A stretch of 41,548 nucleotides of DNA. Source: JBHIBC01 sp046758905. Lineage in GTDB: Bacteria; Acidobacteriota; Polarisedimenticolia; Gp22-AA2. The position numbers and the translations under genes were made by a program. The stretch's first letter is position 1, and each line of letters starts with the position of its first letter. Shown in pieces: positions 29,535-40,276 of this stretch. The notes under the pieces are model-generated. The model ran no database searches, was not told the origin of the DNA, and saw only the letters and a program-made list of their open reading frames with translations. The stretch lies in NCBI GenBank assembly GCA_046758905.1, contig JBHIBC010000019.1, positions 1 to 41,548 on the forward strand, in the 5' to 3' direction.

Positions 29535-31187
29535 ATGACGCTCAAGAGCGCTGCCGCTGGACGCGCCGGCCCACAACCCCCATCATCCGGCCTCATGCGC
29601 GAAATGAAGTCCGCCGCCGACAGGCCGGGCACCTTCCGGAGCCTGGGCCGGGCCATGACCTCCTGGCGCACGGCTTCGGTGTCCCTCCTCTCTTTCTCCT
29701 CCGGGCTGCCCCTCGGGCTCGTCTGGATCGCCATCCCCGACTGGATGCGCAGCAGCGGGATGGACATCCGGATCGTGGGGCTCATCACGCTGGCGCACGC
29801 CCCGTGGAGCTTCAAGCTTCTCTGGTCTCCCCTCATGGACCGGTTCAACCCGCCCTGGATGGGGCGCCGCCGCGGCTGGATCGCGCTGGCGCAGGTGACG
29901 CTCTTCGCCCTGAGCCTCTGCCTCGCGGGATTGGGGGATTCACCTGACTCACCGTGGGTCGTGCTCGCGCTGGCGCTGGCGATCGCCTTCGCCTCGGCGA
30001 GCCAGGACATCGCGTACGACGCCTACACGGTGGACGTGCTCAAGCCCGAGGAGCAAGGCGTTGCCGTCGGCGCCAAGACCGCCATCTATCGTCTGGCGAT
30101 GTACGTCGCGGGCGCGACGAGCATCACGCTGGCGAGTTTCTATTCCTGGCCGCTGGTGACCGTCGGCCTGGCGTGTCTCTACCTGCCGATGATGCTGATC
30201 ACCTGGCGGGCGCCCGAGCCCGCCGACCTCCCGCGCTCGCCGAAGAGCGTCCGGGAGGCTGTCTGGCATCCCTTCCTGGGATTCCTCGGACGTCACCGGG
30301 CCTTGGAGATCCTGGCATTCGTGTTCTTCTACAAGCTGGCCGACAACCTGGCGGAGGCGCTGCTGAGGCCCTTCCTGGTCGACATGGGCTACTCGGCCGC
30401 GGATCGGGGCGTCGGCCTCGCGACCGTCGGGATGATCGCGATGCTGGCCGGCGTCTTTCTCGGCGGAGTGCTGACCACCATGATGGGGCTCGGCCACTCG
30501 CTCTGGCTGTTCGGGTTCCTGCAGATCTTCTCCAATATCGGGTACATCTTCGTTGCGCGCTCGGAGGTCGATCGCCTTCTCATGTACGGCGCCATGGCGT
30601 TCGAGAACGTGTCCAAGGGCCTGGGCACGGGCGCCTTCATGGTGCTGCTGTTGAGGATGACGCAGAAGCGCTTCTCCGCCACCCAATACGCCCTGTTCTC
30701 CAGCCTCTTCGCCCTGCCCCGGATAGTGTCGGGCCCGATCAGCGGGTTCACCGTGGACGCCGTCGGGTGGGAGGCCTTCTTCTGGTGCACCATCCTGGCG
30801 GGCGTGCCCGGGATGATCCTGCTCCAGCGCTTCGCGCCCCTCGGAGTGCGGGATCCGGTCTTCACCGCTGAAGAGGCACGGGATCGCCGCCGGCTGTCAA
30901 GGGTTCAGCTGCTCGGCAGAGGGCTGGCCGGCGGGCTGGCCGGTCTCGCGCTGGGCGCGATCTGCGTCGCGCTGATTGGCGCCCTGAAGGCGGCGCGGTC
31001 CGGACCGGGCCTCGGCCTCGATCCGCTCGCCGGCTTGGCCGGGCTCCTGGCACCGAGCGCCGTCGGCGAATGGCTCCAACTCGCCGGCCTGCTGACATTC
31101 GGCGCGATCGTCGGCCTCATGACCGCCGCCGTCTCTGCCGCCCGTCACGGCGAGGCCGGCGAGATCGCGCGCAACGGCTCGCGTTAG
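29535..31187 (+). CDS. AmpG-like MFS permease
   Basis: 550 residues, 12 to 14 membrane helices. SFSSGLPLGLVWIAIPDWM, GLITLAHAPWSFKLLWSPL, DRFNPPWMGRRRGWIALAQ and AFASASQDIAYDAYTVDVL match the AmpG/PAT branch, which imports anhydro-muropeptides or acetyl-CoA-like substrates. The C-terminal 110 residues add two extra helices (LAGGLAGLALGAICVALIG and LLTFGAIVGLMTAAVSA), longer than E. coli AmpG (491). Start could be Met 21 or later; no strong ribosome site is present. Separated from the PurD-like gene by 158 nt that hold nothing recognisable. Confidence 0.8.
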   Translation: MTLKSAAAGRAGPQPPSSGLMREMKSAADRPGTFRSLGRAMTSWRTASVSLLSFSSGLPLGLVWIAIPDWMRSSGMDIRIVGLITLAHAPWSFKLLWSPLMDRFNPPWMGRRRGWIALAQVTLFALSLCLAGLGDSPDSPWVVLALALAIAFASASQDIAYDAYTVDVLKPEEQGVAVGAKTAIYRLAMYVAGATSITLASFYSWPLVTVGLACLYLPMMLITWRAPEPADLPRSPKSVREAVWHPFLGFLGRHRALEILAFVFFYKLADNLAEALLRPFLVDMGYSAADRGVGLATVGMIAMLAGVFLGGVLTTMMGLGHSLWLFGFLQIFSNIGYIFVARSEVDRLLMYGAMAFENVSKGLGTGAFMVLLLRMTQKRFSATQYALFSSLFALPRIVSGPISGFTVDAVGWEAFFWCTILAGVPGMILLQRFAPLGVRDPVFTAEEARDRRRLSRVQLLGRGLAGGLAGLALGAICVALIGALKAARSGPGLGLDPLAGLAGLLAPSAVGEWLQLAGLLTFGAIVGLMTAAVSAARHGEAGEIARNGSR

Positions 31188-31211
31188 TCCGGGCACGACA
31201 TATCCCCGCCC

Positions 31212-31230
31212 GAACGGGAGGGCCCCGTTC
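31212..31230 (+). terminator. Hairpin after the AmpG-like gene
   Basis: GAACGGG (31212-31218) pairs perfectly with CCCGTTC (31224-31230) around a 5-nt loop, 24 nt after the stop codon. No T-run follows, so termination would be inefficient or factor-dependent. The rest of 31188-31479 (292 nt) shows no gene. Confidence 0.4.
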
Positions 31231-31479
31231 GCTCTGACGTTCCTCCTGTGGCCGGTGACATCGAGGGCGCCGGGGCGCGGATCGAGGTTGCCCCCGGGAC
31301 GCGCCGGCCGTACATTTCACGTGCGACGCCGGAAGCCGGCCGGTGCACGAACCGGCGTCGCGACTCGTTCTCTCGCCGCACCGGATCCCGTCGCCTGGTT
31401 CTCCGAGCACGACACTCGAGATCCGACTCTCGCCGCGAACCGTTCGCTCATCCATGGTTTCGCCGCGAGGGAGGTCCGC

Positions 31480-31794
31480 ATGGGGCTCGAGAATCTCCTG
31501 CACCAGGCAGTTCTGGAAGGGAGGCTGCGGGAGCCGTTCAGCGCGGCCGAGGCGGCCGCGGCGCTGGCGTCGGGCGATTGGACGACCGGCAGGGTGCACA
31601 GCTTTCTCCTGCGCCACTGCAGCGGGAACCTCGCGGCGCGGGAGGTGCTCTTCGAGAGGGCCTCCCGCGGCCGATACCGGCTGATGGGGCCGCAGCACCG
31701 GAGCACGGCTCGCGGGCCGGCCCCCGGGTGGAGGCGCCTGCCGCGGTCCGCGATCCGTCGCCGGGATGTTCCCCCCGGGGAAGCGCGGCGATGA
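31480..31794 (+). CDS. Small winged-helix-like hypothetical protein
   Basis: 104 residues. MGLENLLHQAVLEGRLREPF, then an alpha-helical stretch SAAEAAAALASGDWTTGRVHSFLLRHC, and a segment ending in ERASRGRYRLMG. The pattern 'helix - turn - SFLLRHC - N - RxSRGRYRL' resembles small winged-helix domains found in endonuclease or DNA-binding contexts, but no named family was confirmed. The last 30 residues are Arg/Pro-rich and probably disordered. ATG 31480 is supported by GAGGGAGG 6 nt upstream; the longer frame from 31255 lacks such support. Stands alone between the permease and kinase genes. Function unknown. Confidence 0.6.
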   Translation: MGLENLLHQAVLEGRLREPFSAAEAAAALASGDWTTGRVHSFLLRHCSGNLAAREVLFERASRGRYRLMGPQHRSTARGPAPGWRRLPRSAIRRRDVPPGEARR

Positions 31795-31861
31795 CGGGCG
31801 AGACGGGCCCGCCCTCCCCCGGGAGACGCGTTGACTGGGCGGCGGCCGGCGCGTAGGATGA

Positions 31862-34432
31862 ATGACCGAGACGGGCTCTCGATCCATGATCGGCCAGACC
31901 ATCTCTCACTACCGGATACTCAGGAAGATCGGGGGTGGCGGGATGGGCGTCGTGTACCGCGCGGAGGACACCCGCCTCGGCCGCCACGTCGCCCTGAAGT
32001 TCCTCCCCGAAGACGTGAGCCGCGACCCGCAGGCTCTGGAGCGGTTCCGGCGCGAGGCCAGGGCGGCCTCGGCCCTCAACCACCCCAATATCTGCACCAT
32101 CCACGCGATCGAGGAACACGCAGGCCGGCCGTTCATCGTGATGGAGCTGCTCGAGGGGCGGACGCTCGCGCGCCTCATCTCGGGCAGGCCGTTGCCCACG
32201 GAGCGCATCCTCGAGATCGGCATCCAGGCGGCCGATGCCCTCGACACCGCGCACGCGAAGGGGATCACCCACCGCGACCTCAAGCCGGTGAACCTCTTCA
32301 TCACCGAGCGCGGCCGGGCCAAGCTCATGGACTTCGGGCTCGCGAAGCAGCGGCCCGGGCCGGCGCGCGCCCCCGACTCCTCCGCCGCGCCCACGGCCAT
32401 GGATGAAGACCTCACGAGTCCGGGCACGGCGGTCGGGACCGTCGCCTACATGTCCCCCGAGCAGGTGCGGGGGGAGGACCTCGACGGACGGACCGACCTG
32501 TTCTCCTTCGGGGTGGTGCTGTACGAGATGGCCACCGGCCGCCGGGCGTTCGCCGGCGCCACCTCCGGGGTGATCTTCGACGCCATCCTGAACCGGGCGC
32601 CCGTGGCGCCCGCGCGCCTCAATCCCGACCTGCCGCCGCGGCTGGAAGAGATCATCAACAAGGCGCTCGAGAAGGACCGGCGGCTACGCTGCCAGAATGC
32701 CTCCGATCTGCTCGCGGACCTGAAGCGCCTCAAGCGTGACACCGACTCGGGGCGGACCGCGGCGGCCGGCCCCGCGATCGGTGATCGCCCGGCCGCGCGG
32801 CCGCCCGCGGTACCCGCGGCCGGCCCGGGAGCACCCTCGGGTCCCGAGGCCGCCGCCGCGCCCGCAGGGTCGGGCCCCGCCGGGATCCCGACCGGCGACT
32901 CCGACGCCGCCACGGCGATCCTTCTGGTCCGCCGTCACAAGCTCGGCGTTGCGGCGGGTCTCGCCGCCCTCGCCCTGCTGCTCGCCGGTCTGGCGTACGG
33001 GGTCTACCGGCTCCTCGCGCCGGCGCCGTCCGGGGACACGATCGACTCGATCGCCGTCCTGCCGTTCGTGAACGCGAGCGACAGCGCCGACGTCGAGTAC
33101 CTGAGCGACGGGATCACCGAGAGCCTCATCAACAGCCTCGCGAGCCTCCCGAACCTACGGGTCGTGCCCCGCAGCAGCGCGTTCCGCTATAAGGGGCGCG
33201 AAGTCGACCCCCGGCAGGCCGGCCGGGAGCTCAACGTCCGGGCGGTGGTGACCGGGCGCGTGACGCAGCGAGGCGACAGGCTGCTCGCCGGGGCGGAGCT
33301 GATCGACCTCGCCGGCGACGCCCAGATCTGGGGCGACCGGTACAACCGCGGGATGGCCGACATCTTCGCCGTGCAGGAGGAGATCGCCAGGGCGATCGCG
33401 GAGAAGCTCAGGCTGCGCCTCACGGGCGAGGAGGAGGCGCGGCTGACGCAGCGCGCCACCGACAGCGCGGATGCCTACCGCCTCTACCTCCGGGGGCGTC
33501 ACGCCTGGAACAACAGGACGAGCAGAGCGATCCGGCGGGCGCTGGAATACTTCCAGCAGGCGATCGAGATCGACCCCACTTACGCGCTCGCCTACGCGGG
33601 CGTGGCCGACTGCTACGCCGTCGGGAACGGGAGCTATCTCGGCCTGCCTCCCGGGGAAGCCCGGCCCCGGTCGATGGCGGCCGCGCGCAGGGCGCTCGAG
33701 CTGGACAGCTCGCTGGCGGAGGCGCACACGACGCTGGCGGACAGCCTCTTCTACTATCAGTGGGACTGGGAGGGAGCGGAGCGCGAGTTCAGGCGCGCCA
33801 TCGAGCTCGACCCGGACTACGCCACGGCGCACCAGTGGTACTCCGAGTTCCTGTTCGCCCTGGGCAGGACCGAGGAGGCGCTGGCCGAGGCGCGGCGAGC
33901 GGGGGAGCTCGATCCGTTCTCGCTGATCGCGAACGCAACCGCGGGGTGGGGCTACTACCTGGTGCGCCGGTACGACGAGGCCGCGGATCGCCTGCGCCGC
34001 GTCATCCGTCTGGACCCGGGCTTCGTGCAGGCCTGGGACATGCTCGTGTTCGTCCAGATCGCGCGGGGCGATGACGAGGGGGCGCTCGTCGCGATGCGCG
34101 AGGTCGCGCGCCTGCAGGGCGACGAGGCCGGGGCGGAGCGCCTCCAGCGGGCTTTCGACGCGGAGGCGCTGCGTGGGGCCCTGCGCGCGCGGCTGGATGA
34201 GCTGACGGCGCCCGGGCGTGACGAGATCCTCCTGATGCCGAACATTTACGCGCTCAACGTGCTCCTCGGTCGCACCGACGAGGCGCTCCGTCTGCTGGAG
34301 GAGGGGGTCGAGGCCCGGCTCGGATGGGTGCTCCGGGTTTGGGATCAACCCCCGAACGACCCGCTGAGAGACAATCCCCGCTTCCGGGAGCTGATCCGCC
34401 GCATCGGCCTGCCCTCACCGCCGCCGGATTGA
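31862..34432 (+). CDS. Ser/Thr protein kinase with transmembrane segment, FlgO/TolB-N-like domain and TPR repeats
   Basis: 856 residues. Kinase domain about 15-295: Gly loop KIGGGGMGVVY, Lys46 in VALKFL, Glu in FRREARAA, HRDLKPVN (D139), DFGLAK (D157) and GTVAYMSPEQ. An Ala/Pro-rich juxtamembrane stretch precedes one membrane helix (about 360-385). The external part starts SIAVLPFVNASDSADVEYLSDGITESLIN, a FlgO/adenylate-cyclase-associated module that continues to about 540, then at least five TPR-like repeats (for example ALEYFQQAIEIDPTYALAYAG and AEREFRRAIELDPDYATAHQWY) to the C-terminus. This kinase-module-TPR plan is typical of Acidobacteriota. ATG 31862 has only TAGGA close by; Met 9 is an alternative. 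Confidence 0.9.
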   Translation: MTETGSRSMIGQTISHYRILRKIGGGGMGVVYRAEDTRLGRHVALKFLPEDVSRDPQALERFRREARAASALNHPNICTIHAIEEHAGRPFIVMELLEGRTLARLISGRPLPTERILEIGIQAADALDTAHAKGITHRDLKPVNLFITERGRAKLMDFGLAKQRPGPARAPDSSAAPTAMDEDLTSPGTAVGTVAYMSPEQVRGEDLDGRTDLFSFGVVLYEMATGRRAFAGATSGVIFDAILNRAPVAPARLNPDLPPRLEEIINKALEKDRRLRCQNASDLLADLKRLKRDTDSGRTAAAGPAIGDRPAARPPAVPAAGPGAPSGPEAAAAPAGSGPAGIPTGDSDAATAILLVRRHKLGVAAGLAALALLLAGLAYGVYRLLAPAPSGDTIDSIAVLPFVNASDSADVEYLSDGITESLINSLASLPNLRVVPRSSAFRYKGREVDPRQAGRELNVRAVVTGRVTQRGDRLLAGAELIDLAGDAQIWGDRYNRGMADIFAVQEEIARAIAEKLRLRLTGEEEARLTQRATDSADAYRLYLRGRHAWNNRTSRAIRRALEYFQQAIEIDPTYALAYAGVADCYAVGNGSYLGLPPGEARPRSMAAARRALELDSSLAEAHTTLADSLFYYQWDWEGAEREFRRAIELDPDYATAHQWYSEFLFALGRTEEALAEARRAGELDPFSLIANATAGWGYYLVRRYDEAADRLRRVIRLDPGFVQAWDMLVFVQIARGDDEGALVAMREVARLQGDEAGAERLQRAFDAEALRGALRARLDELTAPGRDEILLMPNIYALNVLLGRTDEALRLLEEGVEARLGWVLRVWDQPPNDPLRDNPRFRELIRRIGLPSPPPD

Positions 34433-34455
34433 GGCCGCGGGCAGGACACCACGCG

Positions 34456-35178
34456 ATGAGCCGGCCGATCGCGCTGCTCGAGCCCGGGGCGCCCCTTCCG
34501 AGTCCCCGCCGGGTCGGGCCGATGGGGCTCGTGGCGGTGGGCGGCGACCTCAGCGCGAAGACCCTCCTGGACGCCTACTCCAAGGGCATCTTCCCCTGGT
34601 ACGAGGAGGAGCCCATCCTCTGGTTCTCCCCCGACCCGCGGGTGGTGCTGGTCCCCTCCGCCATCCGGATCTCGCGCAGCACGCGGCGGGCGCTCAAGCG
34701 CAACCGGTTCGAGGTCCGCCTGGACACCGCGTTCGAGCGGGTGATCCGCGCCTGCGCGGAGGTGAAGCGGCCCGGCCAGCGCGGGACCTGGATCAACGCC
34801 GACATGGTCCGCGCCTATTGCCGGCTGCACCGGATGGGATACGCCCACTCGGCCGAGGCGTGGCGCGAGGGGAAGCTCGCGGGCGGCCTGTACGGGGTGT
34901 CGTTGGGGGCGGCCTTCTTCGGAGAGTCGATGTTCGCGCGCGAGAGCGGCGCCTCCAAGGTGGCGCTCGTGCGCCTGGCCGAGCAGCTTTGCAGATGGCG
35001 GTTCACCCTGATCGACTGCCAGATCCCGACCGAGCACCTGCAACGATTCGGGGCGGTGCAGTGGGACCGCCGGCGGTTCCTGGACGAGCTGAGCTCGGCC
35101 CTGAGGGTGCAGACCCGGCGGGGCAGATGGAGGCTCGACCCGCCCGAAACCGCTGGACGGGCCGGCCGGGGGGTATAA
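34456..35178 (+). CDS. aat: Leucyl/phenylalanyl-tRNA-protein transferase
   Basis: 240 residues, the normal size. Adds Leu or Phe from tRNA to the N-terminal Arg or Lys of proteins, marking them for ClpS-ClpAP. The N-terminal GPMGLVAVGGDLSAKTLLDAYSKGIFPWYEEE and WFSPDPRVVL are the family signature; GTWINADMVRAYCRLHRMGYAHSAEAW and GGLYGVSLGAAFFGESMFARESGASKVAL form the acceptor-domain core, and IDCQIPTEHLQRFGA the C-terminal motif. Followed after 56 nt by clpS. A TATAAA (35174-35179) overlaps its stop and could contribute a promoter for clpSA. Confidence 0.95.
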   Translation: MSRPIALLEPGAPLPSPRRVGPMGLVAVGGDLSAKTLLDAYSKGIFPWYEEEPILWFSPDPRVVLVPSAIRISRSTRRALKRNRFEVRLDTAFERVIRACAEVKRPGQRGTWINADMVRAYCRLHRMGYAHSAEAWREGKLAGGLYGVSLGAAFFGESMFARESGASKVALVRLAEQLCRWRFTLIDCQIPTEHLQRFGAVQWDRRRFLDELSSALRVQTRRGRWRLDPPETAGRAGRGV

Positions 35179-35234
35179 ACTGTAACGGTGGGGCGCGACC
35201 CTGGGCGGGCGGACGATGGTGACAGGCGGGGCGG

Positions 35235-35555
35235 ATGAGCGAACAGAAGCGCCAGCCGGACGTCGAGATCGTGGAGAAGCCGGTGCAGCGGATGAAGGAG
35301 CCGCCGCAGTACCGGGTGATCCTGCTCAACGACGACTACACCACGATGGATTTCGTCGTGGTCGTCCTGGAGAGGATCTTCCAGAAGAGCCCCGCCGAGG
35401 CGTACCGGATCATGATGAAGGTCCACATCGAGGGGCAGGGGGAGGCCGGCGTCTACCCGCACGAGGTGGCCGAGACCAAGGTCGAGAGGGTGCACGACGC
35501 GGCGCGGGCGCGCGGGTTCCCGCTGCGGTGCAGCCTGGAAGAGGTCCGGTCTTGA
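35235..35555 (+). CDS. clpS: ATP-dependent Clp protease adaptor ClpS
   Basis: 106 residues. Recognises N-degron residues (Leu, Phe, Trp, Tyr) and hands substrates to ClpA. Substrate-pocket residues are in YRVILLNDDYTTMDFVV and VHIEGQGEAGVYPHEVAETK, including the conserved His in KVHIEGQG. The N-terminal 25 residues, Lys/Glu-rich (SEQKRQPDVEIVEKPVQ), match the delivery extension. ATG 35235 is preceded by GGGGCGG; the next gene clpA starts 31 nt after it ends. Confidence 0.95.
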   Translation: MSEQKRQPDVEIVEKPVQRMKEPPQYRVILLNDDYTTMDFVVVVLERIFQKSPAEAYRIMMKVHIEGQGEAGVYPHEVAETKVERVHDAARARGFPLRCSLEEVRS

Positions 35556-35586
35556 GTTCGGGCGGAACGGCGGAGGCGATCCGGCC

Positions 35587-38088
<2,502 letters not shown>

Positions 38089-38181
38089 CACGCCCGTCTG
38101 AGCGCCGGACGGTGGGGGTCCGGGCCGCGGCGCCTCTCCTCCGGCCGCGGCGTCGACCCTGCAGGCTCGCGCCGGGGTCGC

Positions 38182-38210
38182 TTGTGCGATCCGGGCGAGT
38201 CGCGTATAGT
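38182..38210 (+). promoter_or_regulatory. Candidate promoter of the integrase gene
   Basis: TTGTGC at 38182-38187, 17-nt spacer, TATAGT at 38205-38210, with predicted start near 38217. The -10 box is good and the -35 weak. 38089-38181 (after clpA) has GC-rich inverted segments but no clear terminator. Confidence 0.5.
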
Positions 38211-38253
38211 TGGCGGCAAGAGCCGTCTCCCGCGTCAGGCGAGGTTTGGTGTC

Positions 38254-39313
38254 GTGACCCAGCTAGGGCTCCGACCCCATTCCGGGACCCCGTATCCGGC
38301 GGCCGCAGTCTCCTGGCCGTCCTCCGTGGCCGAGCCGCCGCCGGCATCGCCCGGAAAGCCCCGACTGCTCGATCAGGTGCGCCTGGCCGCACGCGCGCGT
38401 CACCTGAGCCCGCGCACCGAGCAGGCCTACGTCAACTGGATCCGCCGTTTCGTGCTCTTCAACGACAAGCGACACCCGCTGGAAATGGGGGAGACGGAGG
38501 CGACCCGCTTCCTCTTCAGCCTCGCCAGCCACGGCCCGGTGAGCGCCTCCACCCAGAACCAGGCGTTGAGCGCCATCCCGTTCCTCTACACGGACGTTCT
38601 CCGCAGGAAGATCGGCTGGCTGAGCGAGATCGTGCGGGCCCGGAAGCCGAGGCGACTGCCCATCGTCCTCGCCCAGGAAGAGGTCGAGCGCATTCTCGGT
38701 GAGCTGCACGGCGCCCCGCGCCTGATGGCCTGCCTCCTGTACGGCGCCGGCCTTCGGCTGATGGAGTGCGTTCGCCTGCGCGTCAAGGACGTCGACCTGG
38801 CGCGAAACGAGATCACCGTGCGCGACGGGAAGGGAAGGAAGGATCGGGTGACGCTGCTGCCCGCCCGGATCAAGGAGACTCTGGCGGCTCACCTCCAACG
38901 GGTCCGGCGCCTGCACGAGGGCGACCCGCGCCGCGGCCGGGGGCACGTGGCGCTGCCCGGCGCCCTGCGTCGCAAGTACCGCAGGGCCCCGCGGGACTGG
39001 TGCTGGCAGTGGGTCTTCCCTGCCGCACGGCACTATTTCGATCCCCTGACGCGGCAGCACCGCCGGCACCGCCTGCACGAGTCCGTGCTGCGGAGGTCCG
39101 TGAAGGCGGTGGTCCGCAGGGGGTATCAGCAAGCCCGCCACCTGCCACACGCCGCGACACTCCTTCGCCACCCACCTCCTCGGGAGCGCCTACGACATCA
39201 GGACGATCCAGGAGCTCCTTGGTCACGCCGACGTGAGCACCACGATGGTCTACGCCCACGTCCTCAACCGGGGCCGATCGGGTGTCCTGAGCCCCCTGGA
39301 CCGGGACCGATGA
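38254..39313 (+). pseudogene. intI: Integron-type tyrosine recombinase (IntI), frameshifted
   Basis: Frame 1 reads PRLLDQVRLAARARHLSPRT, YVNWIRRFVLF, KRHPLEMG, STQNQALSAIPFLY, ARKPRRLPIVLAQEEV, GAGLRLMECVRLRVKDVDL (catalytic Arg), DGKGRKDR (catalytic Lys). It then has the extra IntI-specific segment LPGALRRKYRRAP, DWCWQWVFPAARHY and HRLHESVLRRSVKAVVRR, which separates integron integrases from other Xer-like enzymes. At a G5 run (39119-39123) the frame changes by +1, and the C-terminus continues SKPATCHTPRHSFATHLL, YDIRTIQELLGHADVSTTM, VYAHVLNRG with the His-Arg-His-Tyr set, ending at 39313. Either inactivated or a sequencing indel. The start GTG 38254 is a guess; GTG 38326 is also possible. 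It reads towards, not away from, the repeat array. Confidence 0.85.
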
Positions 39314-39360
39314 GAGACGCCGGCATCCGCAACGGGCGTGCCGGCGCTCGCGTGCCGTCA

Positions 39361-39374
39361 TTATTGGCTTATGC
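39361..39374 (+). repeat. Repeat copy 1 (TTATTGGCYTATGC)
   Basis: TTATTGGCTTATGC, followed by AGC. First member of pair 1; copy 2 starts 31 nt later. Perfect match to the consensus. Confidence 0.75.
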
Positions 39375-39391
39375 AGCAAGCCCCGCTACGT

Positions 39392-39405
39392 TTATTGGCC
39401 TATAC
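39392..39405 (+). repeat. Repeat copy 2 (TTATTGGCYTATGC)
   Basis: TTATTGGCCTATAC, followed by CGCGAG. One difference from consensus. Second member of pair 1. Confidence 0.7.
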
Positions 39406-39518
39406 CGCGAGCGAGCCCCGCACCGGCCGCAACACATCTTGTCCTATCTCAAGCTGGGACAGCGACATCCGGGCGCTCTCCCGGAAGGGAAGACGGCGAG
39501 AGCCCGCGCTCGCAGCCC

Positions 39519-39532
39519 TTATTGTCTTATGC
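39519..39532 (+). repeat. Repeat copy 3 (TTATTGGCYTATGC)
   Basis: TTATTGTCTTATGC followed by AGC, like copy 1. One difference from consensus. First member of pair 2, 158 nt after copy 1. Confidence 0.7.
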
Positions 39533-39554
39533 AGCGCAGCATCGTTCGCAGTGC

Positions 39555-39568
39555 TTATTGGCCTATGC
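39555..39568 (+). repeat. Repeat copy 4 (TTATTGGCYTATGC)
   Basis: TTATTGGCCTATGC followed by GG, like copy 2. Second member of pair 2, 36 nt after copy 3 and 163 nt after copy 2. Confidence 0.75.
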
Positions 39569-39670
39569 GGAACCAGATAATCTACGTTACTGTGCTCCGC
39601 ACAAGTAATGGAAATGACCACAGCCCTGGAGGCTCCGTGCGGGAGACGTGTCCGTGGCATCGGCGACTCG

Positions 39671-39695
39671 ATTACTTATGCGTTAGTCAGTAGCC
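39671..39695 (+). repeat. Repeat arm 5, right-end orientation, GTTAGTC core
   Basis: ATTACTTATGC, then GTTAGTC (39682-39688), then AGTAGCC. Related to the right terminal repeat of the IS630-like element and the inverted partner of the arm at 40229-40259 (23 of 25 positions). GTTAGTC differs by one base from the common integron core GTTAGGC. The arm ends 20 nt before the start codon of the next gene. Confidence 0.7.
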
Positions 39696-39715
39696 AGATA
39701 GAATAAGGGCTCGAA

Positions 39716-40201
39716 ATGAAATTCCGATCCGAACGCGCTAGTCAATTACTCGTCGGGATAGCTTCGTTCGTACCCTCCAACTTGGGGAAACTCCTCGTCG
39801 TCATGCTCTCGGTGGCGGTCTGCGCCTCCATAGCGTTCATCCCCGCCGCAGGCGAACCGTCCACGGGTTGCCTCTTGTTGGAGCTCCGCGTCTCCGGTTC
39901 AGCCAACGACACCCTGCTGAGCTGGGACGAGCGGCCCTGGCCACAGTCGTTTTGTGTCGAGAGAGGCGACCTTGGTGTGCTCAGAGCCACAGGCGGCAAC
40001 TTCACCGTCTCGATCAGGCAGGAGCTGGCGAGCCGCACGACCGAGACATCACTTATCTTCTCGGGAACGCCAGAGCCCGGGGAAGGGTACTGGTTCCTGG
40101 TAAGAGACAACCCCACCGGGACCTTCGACACGGGATGTCCCTCTCAGGTCGACAGCCGCGACGACGAGATCCTCGGCGCGGGTGACATCTGTGTTAACTG
40201 A
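39716..40201 (+). CDS. Hypothetical secreted protein
   Basis: 161 residues. N-terminal hydrophobic stretch (residues about 24-44, LGKLLVVMLSVAVCASIAFI) followed by a compact domain with LLLELRVSGSANDTLLSW, TVSIRQELAS and YWFLVRDNPTGTFDTGCPSQ and a final ICVN. Two late cysteines (C141, C159) may form a disulfide. The C-terminal Gly-Cys-Pro segment followed by a terminal Cys resembles ends of uncharacterised extracellular domains. ATG 39716 has AAGGG 6 nt upstream. Its lower GC and its position between two inverted repeat arms (39671-39695 and 40229-40259) mark it as acquired. No function recognised; it could be an integron cassette gene or simply DNA between two mobile elements. Confidence 0.75.
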   Translation: MKFRSERASQLLVGIASFVPSNLGKLLVVMLSVAVCASIAFIPAAGEPSTGCLLLELRVSGSANDTLLSWDERPWPQSFCVERGDLGVLRATGGNFTVSIRQELASRTTETSLIFSGTPEPGEGYWFLVRDNPTGTFDTGCPSQVDSRDDEILGAGDICVN

Positions 40202-40228
40202 ACTACGGGTGCTCAACGCGAGCAAACC

Positions 40229-40259
40229 GGCTACTGAAGAACGCATAAGTAATAGAATA
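40229..40259 (+). repeat. Repeat arm 6 / IS left inverted repeat
   Basis: GGCTACTGA followed by ACGCATAAGTAATAGAATA (40241-40259). The part from 40234 is the left terminal repeat of the IS630-like element; the similarity to other arms extends outside it by a few bases (GGC before the TA). Confidence 0.85.
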
Positions 40260-40276
40260 TATGCTAAGCTGGCGGC

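Larger units (their letters stand above)
39314..39715. other. Noncoding repeat-bearing region downstream of intI
   Basis: 402 nt between intI and the next gene, with visibly lower GC than the rest of the window. It contains four copies of a 14-nt repeat in two pairs and then a related 25-nt arm ending at 39695. It also holds a hairpin (TTACTGTGC/GCACAAGTAA, about 39587-39608, one bulged A). No convincing gene. Candidate integron attachment region (attI-like). Confidence 0.55.

Noticed and set aside
38089..38181. Terminator after clpA
   Set aside because: GC-rich inverted segments exist, but stems are short or nested and no T-run follows.
39361..39568. CRISPR array
   Set aside because: Repeats are 14 nt, unevenly spaced (31, 127, 36), and no cas genes are present.
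39338..39580. 80-codon open frame in the repeat region
   Set aside because: It runs through the repeats with no ribosome site and no coherent protein composition.
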